In this document: positions 60,022 to 64,000 of the stretch, one piece after another
Layout: each line of letters starts with the position of its first letter
Numbering within the stretch: position 1 is the stretch's first letter
Assembly: GCA_964487745.1 (NCBI GenBank)
Contig: CAZASG010000002.1
Location: 62,001 to 126,000, forward strand
Direction of reading: 5' to 3'
Length of the DNA: 64,000 nucleotides
From: Desulfolinea sp964487745
Lineage (GTDB): Bacteria; Chloroflexota; Anaerolineae; Anaerolineales; Villigracilaceae
Made by a program: the position numbers and the translations under genes
The notes under the pieces: generated by a model
Told to the model about the DNA's origin: nothing
Database searches by the model: none
What the model saw: only the letters and a program-made list of their open reading frames with translations

Positions 60022-60915
60022 TTAGCCTTTCACGCCGCCAGCTGTAAGACCTTCAGTCAGGAAGCGCTCCATCGCAAGGAAGAGCGTGACAATGGGAACT
60101 GTCATGATCGTTGAAGCAGCCATAACCACATGCGGGCGCGGGCTGGGATCGTTGAAGATGGTATTGATCTTGATCGGCATGGTGAACATGGCATGGTCGT
60201 TGAGGAAAACGAGGGCATAGAGAAACTCGTTCCAAGCGATCATGAAGGTGTAGATACTGACCGAGACCAATGCCGGAATTGCCAGCGGAAGAGTGATGCG
60301 CCATATGACTTCAAAGCGACTGCAACCATCAATAAGACCTGCTTGCTCGATCTCGTCAGGGATGGTGCGGAAGTAATTGGTGAGCATGTAGAGTGCAACC
60401 GGCAGAGTTTGTGCCAGATAAGTGAAGATCAATACGGTGAGATTATCCTGCACGTTGAAGCCCATCCGTTCACCGGCTTGTGCCAACATCGCGAACAGCG
60501 GAATGATGAGCAGCACACCGGGGAAGAGATAGATCATGAGGATACTGTTGAGCAGGGCTTCCTTGCCTTTAAAGCGCAAGCGGGCGATGGCGTAGGCACC
60601 CAAGGTGGATAAGATCACAGCGATGACCGTGGTCGGGAGAGCAACCTGGAAGGTATTAATAATATTCTGTCCAAAGTTCTGGAAGCTTTCATGATTTTCA
60701 TCAAAGAGCTCTTTGTAAGCTTCTAGGCGAAATTCTGAGGGGATATAAACCGGCTCTCGCCCACCGATCTCGGCATAGCTTTTGAAAGAGGAGCTAACCA
60801 TCCAGTAGAAGGGGAAGAGAATGCCCGTCAGGAAGAAGATCATGGTCAACGAGAAGATGAAGCGCTGCCAGTTCAACCAACCAGCGAGGTGTGCGATGAA
60901 ATTTTTCTTTTCCAT
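60022..60915 (-). CDS. Carbohydrate ABC transporter permease, MalG type
   Basis: A 297-aa permease of normal length with six hydrophobic segments. The EAA coupling motif is PDEIEQAGLIDGCSRF. GGAGG precedes the ATG, 2 nt after the MalF-type gene. It is the channel partner of the product of 60918-61868; again no ATPase gene accompanies it. Confidence 0.93.
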   Translation of the reverse strand: MEKKNFIAHLAGWLNWQRFIFSLTMIFFLTGILFPFYWMVSSSFKSYAEIGGREPVYIPSEFRLEAYKELFDENHESFQNFGQNIINTFQVALPTTVIAVILSTLGAYAIARLRFKGKEALLNSILMIYLFPGVLLIIPLFAMLAQAGERMGFNVQDNLTVLIFTYLAQTLPVALYMLTNYFRTIPDEIEQAGLIDGCSRFEVIWRITLPLAIPALVSVSIYTFMIAWNEFLYALVFLNDHAMFTMPIKINTIFNDPSPRPHVVMAASTIMTVPIVTLFLAMERFLTEGLTAGGVKG

Positions 60916-60917
60916 GA

Positions 60918-61868
60918 TTATTCCTCCACGTTCCGCATGACGATGCCGATGTAAAAGGTAATGAAAACGACCAAGATCGCCAGCAAGATCATGGCTGTGG
61001 CGGCACCACGCCCAAAGTCAAAGAGGCGGAAACTGAACTCATAGGTGAGAACAGGCAAAACCTTTGTGCCAAATCCCCCACCAGTGAGAAGGAAGATGTC
61101 GTCAAATTTATTGAAGGTCCACATCAGGCGCAGCAGGAAGATCGCACCGAGAACGTAGCGTAACTCTGGAATGGTGATATTCCAGAATTTCTGCATGGTG
61201 TTGGCACCATCCACTTCGGCGGCTTCATAGAGGGTGCTATCAATGGCCTGTAAGCGAGCCAGGATCATCAGCATCGCAAAAGGGAAATACCGCCAGGCTT
61301 CAAAAATGATGACGAGAACCAATGCCAAGCCGCGTTGGGAAAGATATGCCATCGGCAGATCAATAACGCCCAAATTCATGAGGATATCGTTCATCACACC
61401 GGATGGACGCGGATCAAGCAGCCAACGCCAAACAAAAGCGATACTGACCACCGGTGCGACATAGGGGAAGAGGAAGATCGCGCGCGTTAGCCCACGTCCC
61501 TTGAAGGGGCGATTAAGCAAAAGGGCAGCGATCAAGCCCACTGTAAGCGTGAGGGCGGTGGATGTAAAAGAGTAGACGATGCTCGTGACCGCTGCTCCCC
61601 AGCTTTGACCGGGCTGGAATTTGAAGGCAAAGTCATCAAAAACTTTTTGATAGTTTTCCCAACCAACAAAGGGCGTATTAAAAACATCGTTCAGATTATG
61701 CAACCCAACATCGTGGAAACTAACCCAAACACTAAAGAAGGCCGGGAAGATCACAATACCAAAGACGATCAACGCTGTCGGGGAGATCAAGGCCCAGGCA
61801 AGGCGTGCTTCTTGAGCTTCTCTACTTTTATAGCGTTTTTGAAGTGCGGATATGAAAGCAGTCATCAT
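60918..61868 (-). CDS. Carbohydrate ABC transporter permease, MalF type
   Basis: A 316-aa permease. The EAA motif is STLYEAAEVDGANTMQ. GAGGTG precedes the start (two adjacent ATG codons). It lies 18 nt below a strong terminator hairpin (61909-61936) that follows the binding-protein gene. Confidence 0.93.
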   Translation of the reverse strand: MMTAFISALQKRYKSREAQEARLAWALISPTALIVFGIVIFPAFFSVWVSFHDVGLHNLNDVFNTPFVGWENYQKVFDDFAFKFQPGQSWGAAVTSIVYSFTSTALTLTVGLIAALLLNRPFKGRGLTRAIFLFPYVAPVVSIAFVWRWLLDPRPSGVMNDILMNLGVIDLPMAYLSQRGLALVLVIIFEAWRYFPFAMLMILARLQAIDSTLYEAAEVDGANTMQKFWNITIPELRYVLGAIFLLRLMWTFNKFDDIFLLTGGGFGTKVLPVLTYEFSFRLFDFGRGAATAMILLAILVVFITFYIGIVMRNVEE

Positions 61869-61908
61869 CCACCTCGTTTTAATAAAAAATAATTGCTAGA
61901 AAAAAAAT

Positions 61909-61936
61909 GGGGAGACAGAGTAAACTCTGTCTCCCC
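61909..61936 (-). terminator. Terminator between binding-protein and permease genes
   Basis: A 12-bp perfect stem (GGGGAGACAGAG / CTCTGTCTCCCC) with a short loop is followed on the minus strand by ATTTTTTTT. It is a strong intrinsic terminator 18 nt past the binding-protein stop. Read-through must supply the permeases, keeping binding protein in excess. Confidence 0.8.
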
Positions 61937-61953
61937 TAAACCCCGGGAGGAAT

Positions 61954-63387
61954 TTACTCTGCTTGACGTTCTGCGTAAAGCGCTTCGACCTGTTCCTGCA
62001 ACCATTCGGCAGCAGTTTCGGGAGTCATTGTGCCTTCGAGAGCGATATTGCTGATCGCTTGAGAGATGAGCAGGCGACCTTCCATATCACCGATCACGGC
62101 GCGTTGGGTTGCGTCGTATTCGGGGCGGAAGAGCCAGCGTTGCATAGTCTCAAAACCGTTACCGATCTGGGCAATGGTTTCAGGGGAGTAATTGGCGAAG
62201 TAATCGCTCAAGCCACCCCAACCTTCAACGGCGCTTTCAAGTACCGGAACTTTACCGAAGGGCGCCAAAGCCAAGACTTTGAGATAGTTCTCGCCGTCCA
62301 TGAAGTAAGCAACTACGTCCTGGGCAACGGGATCTGCACCGGTCATGATACCAAGAGTAACCAACTGACCGTAAGAAGCGGAACCGTTGGGCCCAGCCAT
62401 TTCATAAGCAAAACCAGTATTGCCAGGGAGATCTTCAACGGGGATTTCAACATTGCCGCCACCTTCAAGACCAGAGCCATCTACAAGATCATCCATGATG
62501 TAGGTGCTGTAGAAAAGCATACCGGACTGGTCGAGCTCGTAAGCTTCGCGGGCACCACGCCAGTATTGCGGGCCGGGAACAGCACAGCGCTGTAAGTCAG
62601 TGTAGAATTTGAGGGCTTCGACCATTTCAGGAGTGTTCATAGTCACGTTGCCATCAGCATCGAAGGGCCAGGCATTGTTGGAAATAGCAACCTGTTCAAA
62701 GACCTGGATAGGATAGTTCTGACCGGGGTCGGTACCCAAAGTGACACCATAGAGCAAGTTGCCAGTGCCGGGGAGGGTGTCACAAGCAGCATTGATCGCA
62801 TCCCAGCTAAGCGGGGCGTCAAGGCCAGCAGCAGCAAAGGAATCTGAGCGATACCAGATCGCCTGGATCCAGCCATCAAACGGAACGGCAGCATAACTGC
62901 CAGTGGCAGGGTTCGTAACCATCGCCAGAGGACCAGCACGGAAATCATCTTCGCCGATGGCGGCAATGGTAGCTTGGGCAGCTTTTTCATCGAGGATGCC
63001 ATCAGCAGCAAAGGCAGAAACACGCTCAATGCCCATGCGTACAATATCGGGCAGACGGTTGGCAGCCTGTGCAGTTGCAATACGCTGAGCAATGCCGGCT
63101 TCTTCGATCGGGACGATGCGAAGATCAACATCAGGGTGCTCGGCCATATAGGCAGCAGCCAACTCTTCGTAAACATCTACGCGGGCTTCTTCGTTATCGG
63201 TTGTCCAGAACTCAACGACGGTTTTGTCTACCGGTTCGGCAGGAACTTCAACCTCAACTTCAACAGGAACTTCCTGAGTCACAACGACTTCAACAGTCTC
63301 CGTAACCACCTGCGGCTGGCAAGCTGCCAAAACCATGCTGGCTGTGATCAGTAAAGCAACAATGGTCAAACTAACTTTCTTATTCAT
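61954..63387 (-). CDS. Sugar-binding lipoprotein of the second carbohydrate ABC system
   Basis: A 477-aa exported lipoprotein. The signal peptide ends in a lipobox (MVLAAC, Cys at about 22), followed by a Val/Glu/Pro-rich linker (about 25-55). The MalE-like fold begins at VVEFWTTDN, and the ligand region has VPFDGWIQAIWYRSDSFAAAG. AAAGGAAG precedes the ATG. It is the first structural gene after the upstream lacI and is followed by the two permeases. The phosphorylase in the same operon suggests a glucosyl-acid or disaccharide ligand. Confidence 0.93.
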   Translation of the reverse strand: MNKKVSLTIVALLITASMVLAACQPQVVTETVEVVVTQEVPVEVEVEVPAEPVDKTVVEFWTTDNEEARVDVYEELAAAYMAEHPDVDLRIVPIEEAGIAQRIATAQAANRLPDIVRMGIERVSAFAADGILDEKAAQATIAAIGEDDFRAGPLAMVTNPATGSYAAVPFDGWIQAIWYRSDSFAAAGLDAPLSWDAINAACDTLPGTGNLLYGVTLGTDPGQNYPIQVFEQVAISNNAWPFDADGNVTMNTPEMVEALKFYTDLQRCAVPGPQYWRGAREAYELDQSGMLFYSTYIMDDLVDGSGLEGGGNVEIPVEDLPGNTGFAYEMAGPNGSASYGQLVTLGIMTGADPVAQDVVAYFMDGENYLKVLALAPFGKVPVLESAVEGWGGLSDYFANYSPETIAQIGNGFETMQRWLFRPEYDATQRAVIGDMEGRLLISQAISNIALEGTMTPETAAEWLQEQVEALYAERQAE

Positions 63388-63468
63388 TTTCTCGCTTCCT
63401 TTCCTACATATTGTTTTATCAAGTTTAGTAAAAGCGGCTTTTTCTGCAATTTCTCGATTCGTACCTCC

Positions 63469-64000
63469 TTAGTTCACATGCGCCTTACCACTAGACTGGC
63501 GCACAATTAGTTCAGGTTTCAGGAGAACATAAGATTCATCAAGCGTTTCTCCCTGGATCAGCTTTATCAGCATTTCACAAACCATTCCACCGATCTTGTA
63601 GAGAGGCTGATGCAGTGTTGTCAGCGGCGGATGTGAAAATTCTGCCATCGGAATATCATCAAAACCAGTAATGGAAATATCTTTACCAATAACCAACCCC
63701 CGTTCTTGTGCGGCACTCATCGCGCCAAAAGCCATCAAATCATTACAAGCTGCGATCGCGGAGGGAGGGGATGTAGAGTCCAGCAACTTGCAAGCTTGTT
63801 CGTATCCCCCACGTTGGGTCAAGTCACCGACCATGATAAGCGAATCGTCCGCCTGGAGGCCTGCTTCCGCCAAACCAGCTTCAAACCCCTGTAAACGATA
63901 GTGGGCAAACATCAACTCCGGGGGAGGGGCGATGCACGCGATCCGCTCATGGCCCAAATCGACCAGATGCCTGACTACCAGCTTCATACCATAGGTGCCA
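63469..64000 (-). CDS. LacI-family transcriptional regulator (N-terminus beyond window)
   Basis: The visible part is the effector-binding domain of a LacI-type repressor: RHLVDLGHERIACIAPP, AIAACNDLMAFGAM and TGFDDIPMAEFSHPPLTTLHQPLY. The DNA-binding domain lies past the right edge. The stop TAA is directly followed by AAGGAGG with no gene start, about 75 nt before the binding-protein gene, so the two are probably one transcript. Confidence 0.9.
   Translation of the reverse strand, partial: GTYGMKLVVRHLVDLGHERIACIAPPPELMFAHYRLQGFEAGLAEAGLQADDSLIMVGDLTQRGGYEQACKLLDSTSPPSAIAACNDLMAFGAMSAAQERGLVIGKDISITGFDDIPMAEFSHPPLTTLHQPLYKIGGMVCEMLIKLIQGETLDESYVLLKPELIVRQSSGKAHVN

Overview
The window looks like a chromosome piece from an uncultured or little-studied bacterium of the phylum Chloroflexota, most likely class Anaerolineae. 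This is inferred from gene content: secreted multi-domain proteins, sugar-binding lipoproteins with Glu/Pro/Ala/Val-rich linkers, MalT-like regulators ending in a BTAD domain, GH13 and GH65 phosphorylases with carbohydrate ABC systems, and short palindromic intergenic repeats. No rRNA, tRNA, CRISPR array, phage or transposase gene was recognised. Nearly all genes lie on the minus strand; only three intact genes are on the plus strand.

Region 1 (1-18.3 kb) encodes a secreted or cell-surface system. It holds an NHL-propeller / PhnD-like binding protein / repeat-domain fusion that runs off the left edge, a 74-aa Gly/Pro-rich exported peptide, a 1752-aa exported Asp-box protein with two CXXCH haem motifs, a 127-aa cytoplasmic protein, a NarL-type response regulator overlapping its GAF-domain sensor kinase, and a divergent 1323-aa exported Asp-box protein. 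The last protein and the 127-aa gene (upstream of the haem protein) share a promoter element whose two blocks differ in spacing by exactly 10 bp. Two leaders on the minus strand carry terminator-like attenuators, one with a possible pseudoknot.

Region 2 (18.4-34.3 kb) is a minus-strand cluster. It has a complete branched-chain-amino-acid-type ABC transporter (livM, livH, livF, livG, livK), two acyl-CoA ligases, three alpha/beta hydrolases, a thiolase with its OB-fold partner, a FabH-like enzyme that has lost catalytic His and Asn, and an SDR. The set suggests uptake and CoA-dependent processing of an organic acid, or an acyl condensation pathway. Palindromic repeats sit in several gene gaps.

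Region 3 (34.3-39.5 kb) holds two A+T-richer plus-strand genes (one unknown, one LCMT-type methyltransferase) and a large MalT/BTAD regulator. A 25-codon remnant of the regulator's C-terminus lies between the two plus-strand genes.

Region 4 (39.6-64 kb) has two sugar operons, each with a LacI regulator, a binding lipoprotein and two permeases but no ATPase. The first adds an aldo/keto reductase, a GH1 beta-glucosidase, a beta-phosphoglucomutase/GH65 phosphorylase fusion, twin P-loop kinases, a sucrose-phosphorylase-like GH13 and a methyltransferase; its binding protein is an in-frame tandem duplication. The second adds a GT4 glycosyltransferase and a GH13 glucosylglycerate-phosphorylase-like enzyme. 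Together the parts recall the E. coli ycjM-W locus. An arginine deiminase gene lies between the operons.
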